NCBI RefSeq assembly: GCF_029227915.1
Contig: NC_079879.1
Location: forward strand, 30,758,501 to 30,822,500
Direction: 5' to 3'
Source of the DNA: Hydractinia symbiolongicarpus
Taxonomy: Eukaryota > Cnidaria > Hydrozoa > Anthoathecata > Hydractiniidae
DNA length: 64,000 nt
In this document: piece by piece, positions 36,541 through 49,764 of the stretch
Layout: every line of letters starts with the position of its first letter
Position numbering within the stretch: position 1 is the stretch's first letter
Position numbers and translations under genes: made by a program
The notes under the pieces: generated by a model
What the model saw: the letters and a program-made list of their open reading frames with translations, nothing else
What the model was told of the DNA's origin: nothing
The model's database searches: none

Positions 36541-39500
36541 AAAACATTTCTGAAAACTACAAGTCTCATGCGTTTTAGTGGTGAAAAAATAATTTAAAAA
36601 ATCGTTCGGGAAATGAGTTTACTCACAGGGTACTTTCTTTGTAAACATTCGACTATACGGGCCAAGCCCGGGATTTACGGGAAATCGCGGGTTTTCGTTT
36701 GCCGGCGATTAAACTTCTTTTATTCAGCGTCTCATCAACAATGAAAACACTTTTAAAAACTACAAGTCTCATGCGTTTTAGTGGTGAAAAAATAATATAA
36801 AAAATCGTTCGGGAAATGAGTTTACTCCCTGGGTACTTTCTTCGTATACTTTTGACTATTTGGGCCGAGTCCGGGGTTTACGGGAAATGCCGGGTTTTCG
36901 TTTGCCGGCGATTAAAGTTCTTTTAATCAGCGTCTCATCAAAAATGAAAACATTTTTGAAAACTACAAGTCTCATGCGTTTTAGTGGTAAAAAGATAATT
37001 TAAAAAATCGTTTTGGAAATGAGTTTACTCACAGGGTACTTTCTTTGTATACATTCGACTATACGGCAAAGCCCGGGATTTACGGGAAATCGCGGGTTTT
37101 CGTTTGCCGGCGATTAAACCACTTTCATTAAGCGTCTCATCAAAAATGAAAACATTTCTGAAAACTACAAGTCTTATGGGCTTTAGTGGTGAAATAATAA
37201 TTTAAAAAATCGTTCGGGAAATGAGTTTACTCCCTGGGTACTTTCGTTGTATACTTTGGACTATACGGGCCGAGTCCGGGATTTACGGGAAATCGCAGGT
37301 TTTCGTTTGCCGGCGATTAAACTCCTTTTATTCAGCGTCTCATCAAAAAGGAAAACATTTTTGAAAACTACAAGTCTCATGCGTTTTAGTGGTGAAACGA
37401 TAATTTAAAAAATCGTTTTGGAAATGAGTTTACTCACAGCGTACTTTCTTTGTATACATTCGACTATACGGGCTAAGCCCGGTATTTACGGGAAATCGCG
37501 GGTTTTCGTTTGCCGGCGATTAAACCACTTTCACTAAGCGTCTCATCAAAAATAAAAACATTTCTGAAAACTACAAGTCTCATGCGTTTTAGTGGTGAAA
37601 AAATAATTTAAAAAATCGTTCGGGAAATGAGTTTACTCCCTGGGTACTTTCTTTGTATACTTTTGACTTTACGGGACAAGCCCGGGATTTACGGGAAATC
37701 GCGGGTTTTCGTTTGCCGGTGATTAAACCACTTTCACTATGCGTCTCATCAACAATGAAAACACTTTTAAAAACTACAAGTCTCATGCGTTTTAGTGGTG
37801 AAAAAATAATATAAAAAATCGTTCGGGAAATGAGTTTACTCCCTGGGTACTTTCTTCGTATACTTTTGACTATACGGGCCGAGTCCGGGGTTTACGGGAA
37901 ATGGCGGGTTTTCGTTTGCCGGCGATTAAACTTCTTTTAATCAGCGTCTCATCAAAAATGAAAACATTTTTGAAAACTACAAGTCTCATGCGTTTTAGTG
38001 GTAAAAAGATAATTTAAAAAATCGTTTTGGAAATGAGTTTACTCACAGGGTACTTTCTTTGTATACTTTTGACTATACGGGCCGAGTCCGGGATTTACGG
38101 GAAATCACAGGTTTTCGTTTGCCGGCGATTAAACTCCTTTTATTCAGCGTCTCATCAAAAAGGAAAACATTTTTGAAAACTACAAGTCTCATGCGTTTTA
38201 GTGGTGAAACGATAATTTAAAAAATCGTTTTGGAAATTAGTTTACCCACAGGGTACTTTCTTTGTATACATTCGACTATACGGGACAAGCCCGGGATTTA
38301 CGGGAAATCGCGGGTTTTCGTTTGCCGGCGATTAAACCACTTTCACTAAGCGTCTCATCAAAAATGAAAACATTTCTGAAAACTACAAGTCTCGTGCGTT
38401 TTAGTGGTGAAAAAATAATTTAAAAAATCGTTCGGAAAATGAGTTTACTCACAGGGTACTTTCTTTGTATACATTCGACTATACGGGCTAAGCCCGGTAT
38501 TTACGGGAAATCGCGGGTTTTCGTTTGCCGGCGATTAAACCACTTTCACTAAGCATCTCATCAAAAATAAAAACATTTCTGAAAACTACAAGTCTCATGC
38601 GTTTTAGTGGTGAAAAAATAATTTAAAAAATCGTTCGGGAAATGAGTTTACTCACAGGGTACTTTCTTTGTAAACATTCGACTATACGGGCTAAGCCCGG
38701 TATTTACGGGAAATCGCGGGTTTTCGTTTGCCGGCGATTAAACCACTTTCACTAAGCGTCTCATCAAAAATAAAAACATTTCTGAAAACTACAAGTCTCA
38801 TGCGTTTTAGTGGTGAAAAAATAATATAAAAAATCGTTCGGGAAATGAGTTTACTCACAGGGTACTTTCTTTGTAAACATTCGACTATACGGGCTAAGCC
38901 CGGTATTTACGGGAAATCGCGGGTTTTCGTTTGCCGGCGATTAAACCACTTTCACTAAGCGTCTTATCAAAAATAAAAACATTTCTGAAAACTACAAGTC
39001 TCATGCGTTTTAGTGGTGAAAAAATAATTTAAAAAATCGTTCGGGAAATGAGTTTACTCACAGGGTACTTTCTTTGTAAACATTCGACTATACGGGCCAA
39101 GCCCGGGATTTACGGGAAATCGCGGGTTTTCGTTTGCCGGCGATTAAACTTCTTTTATTCAGCGTCTCATCAACAATGAAAACACTTTTAAAAACTACAA
39201 GTCTCATGCGTTTTAGTGGTGAAAAAATAATATAAAAAATCGTTCGGGAAATGAGTTTACTCACAGGGTACTTTCTTTGTAAACATTCGACTATACGGGC
39301 TAAGCCCGGTATTTACGGGAAATCGCGGGTTTTCGTTTGCCGGCGATTAAACCACTTTCACTAAGCGTCTCATCAAAAATAAAAACATTTCTGAAAACTA
39401 CAAGTCTCATGCGTTTTAGTGGTGAAAAAATAATTTAAAAAATCGTTCGGGAAATGAGTTTACTCACAGGGTACTTTCTTTGTAAACATTCGACTATACG

Positions 39501-41410
39501 GGCCAAGCCCGGGATTTACGGGAAATCGCGGGTTTTCGTTTGCCAGCGATTAAACTTCTTTTATTCAGCGTCTCATCAACAATGAAAACACTTTTAAAAA
39601 CTACAAGTCTCATGCGTTTTAGTGGTAAAAAAATAATATAAAAAATCGTTCGGGAAATGAGTTTACTCCCTGGGTACTTTCTTCGTATACTTTTGACTAT
39701 ACGGGCCGAGTCCGGGGTTTACGGGAAATGGCGGGTTTTCGTTTGCCGGCGATTAAACATCTTTTAATCAGCGTCTCATTAAAAATGAAAACATTTTTGA
39801 AAACTACAAGTCTCATGCGTTTTAGTGGTAAAAAGATAATTTAAAAAATCGTTTTGGAAATTAGTTTACTCACAGGGTACTTTCTTTGTATACATTCGAC
39901 TATACGGCAAAGCCCGGGATTTACGGGAAATCGCGGGTTTTCGTTTGCCGGCGATTAAACCACTTTCACTAAGCGTCTCATCAAAAATGAAAACATTTCT
40001 GAAAACTACAAGTCTCATGCGTTTTAGTGGTGAAAAAATAATTTAAAAAATCGTTCGGGAAATGAGTTTACTCCTTGGGAATTTTCTTTGTATACTTTTG
40101 ACTATACGGGCCGAGTCCGGGATTTACGGGAAATCGCGGGTTTTCGTTTGCCGGCGATTAAACTTCTTTTATTCAGTGTCTCATCAACAATGAAAACTCT
40201 TTTAAAAACTAAAAGTCTCATGCGTTTTAGTGGTGAAAAAATAATTTAAAAAATCGTTCGGGAAATGAGTTTACTCCTTGGGAACTTTCTTTGTAAACAT
40301 TCGACTATACGGGCTAAGCCCGGTATTTACGGGAAATCGCGGGTTTTCGTTTGCCGGCGATTAAACCACTTTCACTAAGCGTCCCATCAAAAATAAAAAC
40401 ATTTCTGAAAACTACAAGTCTCATGCGTTTTAGTGGTGAAAAAATAATTTAAAAAATCGTTCGGGAAATGAGTTTACTCCTTGGGAATTTTCTTTGTATA
40501 CTTTTGACTATACAGGCCGAGTCCGGGATTTACGGGAAATCGCGGGTTTTCGTTTGCCGGCGATTAAACTTCTTTTATTCAGTGTCTCATCAACAATGAA
40601 AACTCTTTTAAAAACTACAAGTCTCATGCGTTTTAGTGGTGAAAAAATAATTTAAAAAATCGTTCGGGAAATGAGTTTACTCCTTGGGAACTTTCTTTGT
40701 AAACATTCGACTATACGGGCTAAGCCCGGTATTTACGGGAAATCGCGGGTTTTCGTTTGCCGGCGATTAAACCACTTTCACTAAGCGTCCCATCAAAAAT
40801 AAAAACATTTCTGAAAACTACAAGTCTCATGCGTTTTAGTGGTGAAAAAATAATTTAAAAAATCGTTCGGGAAATGAGTTTACTCACAGGGTACTTTCTT
40901 TGTAAACATTCGACTATACGGGCCAAGCCTGGGATTTACGGGAAATCGCGGGTTTTCGTTTGCCGGCGATTAAACTTCTTTTATTCAGCGTCTCATCAAC
41001 AATGAAAACACTTTTAAAAACTACAAGTCTCATGTGTTTTAGTGGTTAAAAAATAATATAAAAAATCGTTCGGGAAATAAATTTACTCCCTGGGTACTTT
41101 CTTCGTATACTTTTGACTATACGGGCCGAGTCCGGGGTTTACGGGAAATGGCGGGTTTTCGTTTGCCGGCGATTAAACTTCTTTTAATCAGCGTCTCATC
41201 AAAAATGAAAACATTTTTGAAAACTACAAGTCTCATGCGTTTTAGTGGTAAAAAGATAATTTAAAAAATCGTTTTGGAAATGAGTTTACTCACAGGGTAC
41301 TTTCTTTGTATACATTCGACTATACGGCAAAGCCCGGGATTTACGGGAAATCGCGGGTTTTCGTTTGCCGGCAATTAAACCACTTTCACTAAGCGTCTCA
41401 TCAAAAATGA
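36541..41410 (+). repeat. 24-monomer higher-order repeat (4869 bp), copy 1
   Basis: The segment is repeated directly downstream at a shift of 4869 bp. Rare markers fall in register: CTATTTGGGCC at 36856/41725, GTTGTATACTTTGG at about 37245/42114, TCATCAAAAAGG at about 37340/42209, AGCATCTCATC at about 38552/43421 and TTGGGAATTTT at 40075/44944. The left edge lies between 36541 and about 36622, because upstream of that an A/G difference (36540/41409) ends the match. Only a few single-base differences between copies were noticed, such as AAAAGTCTC (about 40209) against ACAAGTCTC. The boundaries given are one choice within that interval. Confidence 0.9.
40060..40870 (+). repeat. 2-monomer (406-bp) tandem duplication inside the 4869-bp unit
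   Basis: The pair consisting of a TTGGGAATTTT/CAGTGTCTC/AACTCTTTT monomer and a CTAAGCCCGG/GCGTCCCATC monomer occurs twice in succession (TTGGGAATT at 40075 and 40481). The same double pair is carried in copy 2 at about 44929-45730. A related third copy of the region at 48.4-48.8 kb contains the pair only once. Confidence 0.82.
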
Positions 41411-44400
41411 AAACATTTCTGAAAACTACAAGTCTCATGCGTTTTAGTGGTGAAAAAATAATTTAAAAAATCGTTCGGGAAATGAGTTTACTCACAGGGT
41501 ACTTTCTTTGTAAACATTCGACTATACGGGCCAAGCCCGGGATTTACGGGAAATCGCGGGTTTTCGTTTGCCGGCGATTAAACTTCTTTTATTCAGCGCC
41601 TCATCAACAATGAAAACACTTTTAAAAACTACAAGTCTCATGCGTTTTAGTGGTGAAAAAATAATATAAAAAATCGTTCGGGAAATGAGTTTACTCCCTG
41701 GGTACTTTCTTCGTATACTTTTGACTATTTGGGCCGAGTCCGGGGTTTACGGGAAATGCCGGGTTTTCGTTTGCCGGCGATTAAAGTTCTTTTAATCAGC
41801 GTCTCATCAAAAATGAAAACATTTTTGAAAACTACAAGTCTCATGCGTTTTAGTGGTAAAAAGATAATTTAAAAAATCGTTTTGGAAATGAGTTTACTCA
41901 CAGGGTACTTTCTTTGTATACATTCGACTATACGGCAAAGCCCGGGATTTACGGGAAATCGCGGGTTTTCGTTTGCCGGCGATTAAACCACTTTCATTAA
42001 GCGTCTCATCAAAAATGAAAACATTTCTGAAAACTACAAGTCTTATGGGCTTTAGTGGTGAAATAATAATTTAAAAAATCGTTCGGGAAATGAGTTTACT
42101 CCCTGGGTACTTTCGTTGTATACTTTGGACTATACGGGCCGAGTCCGGGATTTACGGGAAATCGCAGGTTTTCGTTTGCCGGCGATTAAACTCCTTTTAT
42201 TCAGCGTCTCATCAAAAAGGAAAACATTTTTGAAAACTACAAGTCTCATGCGTTTTAGTGGTGAAACGATAATTTAAAAAATCGTTTTGGAAATGAGTTT
42301 ACTCACAGCGTACTTTCTTTGTATACATTCGACTATACGGGCTAAGCCCGGTATTTACGGGAAATCGCGGGTTTTCGTTTGCCGGCGATTAAACCACTTT
42401 CACTAAGCGTCTCATCAAAAATAAAAACATTTCTGAAAACTACAAGTCTCATGCGTTTTAGTGGTGAAAAAATAATTTAAAAAATCGTTCGGGAAATGAG
42501 TTTATTCCCTGGGTACTTTCTTTGTATACTTTTGACTTTACGGGACAAGCCCGGGATTTACGGGAAATCGCGGGTTTTCGTTTGCCGGTGATTAAACCAC
42601 TTTCACTATGCGTCTCATCAACAATGAAAACACTTTTAAAAACTACAAGTCTCATGCGTTTTAGTGGTGAAAAAATAATATAAAAAATCGTTCGGGAAAT
42701 GAGTTTACTCCCTGGGTACTTTCTTCGTATACTTTTGACTATACGGGCCGAGTCCGGGGTTTACGGGAAATGGCGGGTTTTCGTTTGCCGGCGATTAAAC
42801 TTCTTTTAATCAGCGTCTCATCAAAAATGAAAACATTTTTGAAAACTACAAGTCTCATGCGTTTTAGTGGTAAAAAGATAATTTAAAAAATCGTTTTGGA
42901 AATGAGTTTACTCACAGGGTACTTTCTTTGTATACTTTTGACTATACGGGCCGAGTCCGGGATTTACGGGAAATCACAGGTTTTCGTTTGCCGGCGATTA
43001 AACTCCTTTTATTCAGCGTCTCATCAAAAAGGAAAACATTTTTGAAAACTACAAGTCTCATGCGTTTTAGTGGTGAAACGATAATTTAAAAAATCGTTTT
43101 GGAAATTAGTTTACCCACAGGGTACTTTCTTTGTATACATTCGACTATACGGGACAAGCCCGGGATTTACGGGAAATCGCGGGTTTTCGTTTGCCGGCGA
43201 TTAAACCACTTTCACTAAGCGTCTCATCAAAAATGAAAACATTTCTGAAAACTACAAGTCTCGTGCGTTTTAGTGGTGAAAAAATAATTTAAAAAATCGT
43301 TCGGAAAATGAGTTTACTCACAGGGTACTTTCTTTGTATACATTCGACTATACGGGCTAAGCCCGGTATTTACGGGAAATCGCGGGTTTTCGTTTGCCGG
43401 CGATTAAACCACTTTCACTAAGCATCTCATCAAAAATAAAAACATTTCTGAAAACTACAAGTCTCATGCGTTTTAGTGGTGAAAAAATAATTTAAAAAAT
43501 CGTTCGGGAAATGAGTTTACTCACAGGGTACTTTCTTTGTAAACATTCGACTATACGGGCTAAGCCCGGTATTTACGGGAAATCGCGGGTTTTCGTTTGC
43601 CTGCGATTAAACCACTTTCACTAAGCGTCTCATCAAAAATAAAAACATTTCTGAAAACTACAAGTCTCATGCGTTTTAGTGGTGAAAAAATAATATAAAA
43701 AATCGTTCGGGAAATGAGTTTACTCACAGGGTACTTTCTTTGTAAACATTCGACTATACGGGCTAAGCCCGGTATTTACGGGAAATCGCGGGTTTTCGTT
43801 TGCCGGCGATTAAACCACTTTCACTAAGCGTCTTATCAAAAATAAAAACATTTCTGAAAACTACAAGTCTCATGCGTTTTAGTGGTGAAAAAATAATTTA
43901 AAAAATCGTTCGGGAAATGAGTTTACTCACAGGGTACTTTCTTTGTAAACATTCGACTATACGGGCCAAGCCCGGGATTTACGGGAAATCGCGGGTTTTC
44001 GTTTGCCGGCGATTAAACTTCTTTTATTCAGCGTCTCATCAACAATGAAAACACTTTTAAAAACTACAAGTCTCATGCGTTTTAGTGGTGAAAAAATAAT
44101 ATAAAAAATCGTTCGGGAAATGAGTTTACTCACAGGGTACTTTCTTTGTAAACATTCGACTATACGGGCTAAGCCCGGTATTTACGGGAAATCGCGGGTT
44201 TTCGTTTGCCGGCGATTAAACCACTTTCACTAAGCGTCTCATCAAAAATAAAAACATTTCTGAAAACTACAAGTCTCATGCGTTTTAGTGGTGAAAAAAT
44301 AATTTAAAAAATCGTTCGGGAAATGAGTTTACTCACAGGGTACTTTCTTTGTAAACATTCGACTATACGGGCCAAGCCCGGGATTTACGGGAAATCGCGG

Positions 44401-46360
44401 GTTTTCGTTTGCCAGCGATTAAACTTCTTTTATTCAGCGTCTCATCAACAATGAAAACACTTTTAAAAACTACAAGTCTCATGCGTTTTAGTGGTAAAAA
44501 AATAATATAAAAAATCGTTCGGGAAATGAGTTTACTCCCTGGGTACTTTCTTCGTATACTTTTGACTATACGGGCCGAGTCCGGGGTTTACGGGAAATGG
44601 CGGGTTTTCGTTTGCCGGCGATTAAACATCTTTTAATCAGCGTCTCATTAAAAATGAAAACATTTTTGAAAACTACAAGTCTCATGCGTTTTAGTGGTAA
44701 AAAGATAATTTAAAAAATCGTTTTGGAAATTAGTTTACTCACAGGGTACTTTCTTTGTATACATTCGACTATACGGCAAAGCCCGGGATTTACGGGAAAT
44801 CGCGGGTTTTCGTTTGCCGGCGATTAAACCACTTTCACTAAGCGTCTCATCAAAAATGAAAACATTTCTGAAAACTACAAGTCTCATGCGTTTTAGTGGT
44901 GAAAAAATAATTTAAAAAATCGTTCGGGAAATGAGTTTACTCCTTGGGAATTTTCTTTGTATACTTTTGACTATACGGGCCGAGTCCGGGATTTACGGGA
45001 AATCGCGGGTTTTCGTTTGCCGGCGATTAAACTTCTTTTATTCAGTGTCTCATCAACAATGAAAACTCTTTTAAAAACTACAAGTCTCATGCGTTTTAGT
45101 GGTGAAAAAATAATTTAAAAAATCGTTCGGGAAATGAGTTTACTCCTTGGGAACTTTCTTTGTAAACATTCGACTATACGGGCTAAGCCCGGTATTTACG
45201 GGAAATCGCGGGTTTTCGTTTGCCGGCGATTAAACCACTTTCACTAAGCGTCCCATCAAAAATAAAAACATTTCTGAAAACTACAAGTCTCATGCGTTTT
45301 AGTGGTGAAAAAATAATTTAAAAAATCGTTCGGGAAATGAGTTTACTCCTTGGGAATTTTCTTTGTATACTTTTGACTATACAGGCCGAGTCCGGGATTT
45401 ACGGGAAATCGCGGGTTTTCGTTTGCCGGCGATTAAACTTCTTTTATTCAGTGTCTCATCAACAATGAAAACTCTTTTAAAAACTACAAGTCTCATGCGT
45501 TTTAGTGGTGAAAAAATAATTTAAAAAATCGTTCGGGAAATGAGTTTACTCCTTGGGAACTTTCTTTGTAAACATTCGACTATACGGGCTAAGCCCGGTA
45601 TTTACGGGAAATCGCGGGTTTTCGTTTGCCGGCGATTAAACCACTTTCACTAAGCGTCCCATCAAAAATAAAAACATTTCTGAAAACTACAAGTCTCATG
45701 CGTTTTAGTGGTGAAAAAATAATTTAAAAAATCGTTCGGGAAATGAGTTTACTCACAGGGTACTTTCTTTGTAAACATTCGACTATACGGGCCAAGCCTG
45801 GGATTTACGGGAAATCGCGGGTTTTCGTTTGCCGGCGATTAAACTTCTTTTATTCAGCGTCTCATCAACAATGAAAACACTTTTAAAAACTACAAGTCTC
45901 ATGTGTTTTAGTGGTTAAAAAATAATATAAAAAATCGTTCGGGAAATAAATTTACTCCCTGGGTACTTTCTTCGTATACTTTTGACTATACGGGCCGAGT
46001 CCGGGGTTTACGGGAAATGGCGGGTTTTCGTTTGCCGGCGATTAAACTTCTTTTAATCAGCGTCTCATCAAAAATGAAAACATTTTTGAAAACTACAAGT
46101 CTCATGCGTTTTAGTGGTAAAAAGATAATTTAAAAAATCGTTTTGGAAATGAGTTTACTCACAGGGTACTTTCTTTGTATACATTCGACTATACGGCAAA
46201 GCCCGGGATTTACGGGAAATCGCGGGTTTTCGTTTGCCGGCAATTAAACCACTTTCACTAAGCGTCTCATCAAAAATGAAAACATTTCTGAAAACTACAA
46301 GTCTCATGCGTTTTAGTGGTGAAAAAATAATTTAAAAAATCGTTCGGGAAATGAGTTTAC
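41411..46360 (+). repeat. 24-monomer higher-order repeat (4869 bp), copy 2
   Basis: This tandem partner of the preceding segment keeps its match to about 46360, where CTCCTTGGG replaces CTCACAGGG of 41491. Differences noticed include GAGTTTATTCCC (about 42503) for GAGTTTACTCCC, GCCTGCGATT (about 43600) for GCCGGCGATT and CAGCGCCTC (about 41597) for CAGCGTCTC. The near identity suggests very recent duplication, or possibly assembly duplication. Confidence 0.9.
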
Positions 46361-47150
46361 TCCTTGGGAACTTTCTTTGTATACTTTTGACTATACGGGC
46401 CGAGTCCGGGATTTACGGGAAATCGCGGGTTCTCGTTTGCCGGCGATTAAACTTCTTTTATTCAGTGTCTCATCAACAATGAAAACTCTTTCAAAAACTA
46501 CAAGTCTCATGCGTTTTAGTGGTGAAAAAATAATTTAAAAAATCGTTCGGGAAATGAGTTTACTCCTTGGCAACTTTCTTTGCATACTTTTGACTATACG
46601 GGCCGAATCCGGGAGTTACGGGAAGTCCTGGGTTTTCGTTTGCCGGCGATTAAACTTCTTTTATTCAGCGTCTCATCAAAAATGAAAACATTTTTAAAAA
46701 CTACAAGTCTCATGGGCTTTAGTGGTGAAATAATAATTTAAAAAATCGTTCGGGAAATGAGTTTACTCACAGGGTACTTTCTTTGTAAACATTCGACTAT
46801 ACGGGCTAAGCCCGGTATTTACGGGAAATCGCGGGTTTTCGTTTGCCGGCGATTAAACCACTTTCACTAAGCGTCTCATCAAAAATAAAAACATTTCTGA
46901 AAACTACAAGTCTCATGCGTTTTAGTGGTGAAAAAATAATTTAAAAAATCGTTCGGGAAATGAGTTTACTCACAGGGTACTTTCTTTGTAAACATTCGAC
47001 TATACGGGCCAAGCCCGGGATTTACGGGAAATCGCGGGTTTTCGTTTGCCGGCGATTAAACTTCTTTTATTCAGTGTCTCATCAACAATGAAAACTCTTT
47101 TAAAAACTACAAGTCTCATGCGTTTTAGTGGTGAAAAAATAATTTAAGAA
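46361..47150 (+). repeat. Monomers between the 24-mer pair and its partial third copy
   Basis: About four monomers: a CTCCTTGGG type with GGGTTCTCGTTTG, one with GCATACTTTTG and AAGTCCTGGG (about 46580-46630), a GGGCTTTAG type, and CTAAGCCCGG/CCAAGCCCGG types. They do not keep the 4869-bp register. No gene is seen. Confidence 0.7.
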
Positions 47151-49590
47151 ATCGTTCGGGAAATGAGTTTACTCACAGGGTACTTTCTTTGTAAACATTC
47201 GACTATACGGGCTAAGCCCGGTATTTACGGGAAATCGCGGGTTTTCGTTTGCCGGCGATTAAACCACTTTCACTAAGCGTCTCATCAAAAATAAAAACAT
47301 TTCCGAAAACTACAAGTCTCATGCGTTTTAGTGGTGAAAAAATAATTTAAAAAATCGTTCGGGAAATGAGTTTACTCACAGGGTACTTTCTTTGTAAACA
47401 TTCGACTATACGGGCCAAGGCCGGGATTTACGGGAAATCGCGGGTTTTCGTTTGCCGGCGATTAAACTTCTTTTATTCAGCGTCTCATCAACAATGAAAA
47501 CACTTTTAAAAACTACAAGTCTCATGCGTTTTAGTGGTGAAAAAATAATATAAAAAATCGTTCGGGAAATGAGTTTACTCACAGGGTACTTTCTTTGTAA
47601 ACATTCGACTATACGGGCTAACCCGGTATTTACGGGAAATCGCGGGTTTTCGTTTGCCGGCGATTAAACCACTTTCACTAAGCGTCTCATCAAAAATAAA
47701 AACATTTCTGAAAACTACAAGTCTCATGCGTTTTAGTGGTGAAAAAATAATTTAAAAAATCGTTCGGGAAATGAGTTTACTCACAGGGTACTTTCTTTGT
47801 AAACATTCGACTATACGGGCCAAGCCCGGGATTTACGGGAAATCGCGGGTTTTCGTTTGCCGGCGATTAAACTTCTTTTATTCAGCGTCTCATCAACAAT
47901 GAAAACACTTTTAAAAACTACAAGTCTCATGCGTTTTAGTGGTGAAAAAATAATATAAAAAATCGTTCGGAAAATGAGTTTACTCCCTGGGTACTTTCTT
48001 CGTATACTTTTGACTATACGGGCCGAGTCCGGGGTTTACGGGAAATGGCGGGTTTTCGTTTGCCGGCGATTAAACTTCTTTTAATCAGCGTCTCATTAAA
48101 AATGAAAACATTTTTGAAAACTACAAGTCTCATGCGTTTTAGTGGTAAAAAGATAATTTAAAAAATCGTTTTGGAAATGAGTTTACTCACAGGGTACTTT
48201 CTTTGTATACATTCGACTATACGGCAAAGCCCGGGATTTACGGGAAATCGCGGGTTTTCGTTTGCCGGCGATTAAACCACTTTCACTAAGCGTCTCATCA
48301 AAAATGAAAACATTTCTGAAAACTACAAGTCTCATGCGTTTTAGTGGTGAAAAAATAATTTAAAAAATCGTTCGGGAATTGAGTTTACTCCTTGGGAATT
48401 TTCTTTGTATACTTTTGACTATACGGGCCGAGTCCGGGATTTACGGGAAATCGCGGGTTTTCGTTTGCCGGCGATTAAACTTCTTTTATTCAGTGTCTCA
48501 TCAACAATGAAAACTCTTTTAAAAACTACAAGTCTCATGCGTTTTAGTGGTGAAAAAATAATTTAAAAAATTGTTCGGGAAATGAGTTTACTCCTTGGAA
48601 ACTTTCTTTGTAAACATTCGACTATACGGGCTAAGCCCGGTATTTACGGGAAATCGCGGGTTTTCGTTTGCCGGCGATTAAACCACTTTCACTAAGCGTC
48701 CTATCAAAAATAAAAACATTTCTGAAAACTACAAGTCTCATGCGTTTTAGTGGTGAAAAAATAATTTAAAAAATCGTTCGGGAAATGAGTTTACTCACAG
48801 GGTACTTTCTTTGTAAACATTCGACTATACGGGCCAAGCCCGGGATTTACGGGAAATCGCGGGTTTTCGTTTGCCGGCGATTAAACTTCTTTTATTCAGC
48901 GTCTCATCAACAATGAAAACACTTTTAAAAACTACAAGTCTCATGCGTTTTAGTGGTTAAAAAATAATATAAAAAATCGTTCGGGAAATGAGTTTACTCC
49001 CTGGGTACTTTCTTCGTATACTTTTGACTATACGGGCCGAGTCCGGGGTTTACGGGAAATGGCGGGTTTTCGTTTGCCGGCGATTAAACTTCTTTTAATC
49101 AGCGTCTCATCAAAAATGAAAACATTTTTGAAAACTACAAGTCTCATGCGTTTTAGTGGTAAAAAGATAATTTAAAAAATCGTTTTGGAAATGAGTTTAC
49201 TCACAGGGTACTTTCTTTGTATACATTCGACTATACGGCAAAGCCCGGGATTTACGGGAAATCGCGGGTTTTCGTTTGGCGGCAATTAAACCACTTTCAC
49301 TAAGCGTCTCATCAAAAATGAAAACATTTTTGAAAACTACAAGTCTCATGCGTTTTAGTGGTGAAAAAATAATTTAAAAAATCGTTCGGGAAAGGAGTTT
49401 ACTCCTTGGGAACTTTCTTTGTATACTTTTGACTATACGGGCCGAGTCCGGGATTTACGGGAAATCGCGGGTTCTCGTTTGCCGGCGATTAAACTTCTTT
49501 TATTCAGTGTCTCATCAACAATGAAAACTCTTTTAAAAACTACAAGTCTCATGCGTTTTAGTGGTGAAAAAATAATTTAAAAAATCGTTC
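47150..49590 (+). repeat. Shortened third copy of part of the 4869-bp repeat
   Basis: The first part matches copy 2 at a shift of 3448 bp (for example TCTCATTAAAAATG at 44643 and 48091) and the second part at 3042 bp (AAGCCCGGGATT near 46201 and 49243; GGGTTCTCG near 46431 and 49473). The shift drops by 406 bp because only one of the two TTGGGAATTTT dimers is present. It shows more single-base differences than copies 1 and 2 show with each other, such as GGGAATTGAG at about 48375 and TTGGAAACTT at about 48595. Confidence 0.82.
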
Positions 49591-49680
49591 GGGAAATGAG
49601 TTTACTCACAGGGTACTTTCTTTGTAAACATTCGACTATACGGGCTAAGCCCGGTATTTACGGGAAATCGCGGGTTTTCG

Positions 49681-49764
49681 TTTGCCGGCGATTAAACCAC
49701 TTTCACTAAGCGTCTCATCAAAAATAAAAACATTTCTGAAAACTACAAGTCTCATGAGTTTTCG
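49681..49764 (+). repeat. Internally deleted 84-bp monomer
   Basis: TTTGCCGGCG occurs at 49681 and again at 49765, only 84 bp apart instead of 203. The join reads CTCATGAGTTTTCGTTTG: the start of a CTCATGAGTTTTAGTGG monomer is fused to the GCGGGTTTTCGTTTG of the next, removing about 119 bp. Both parents contain GTTTT at the join, so a five-base microhomology deletion explains it. The whole dyad-bearing half is lost. It is the only such truncated unit I found in the window. Confidence 0.9.
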
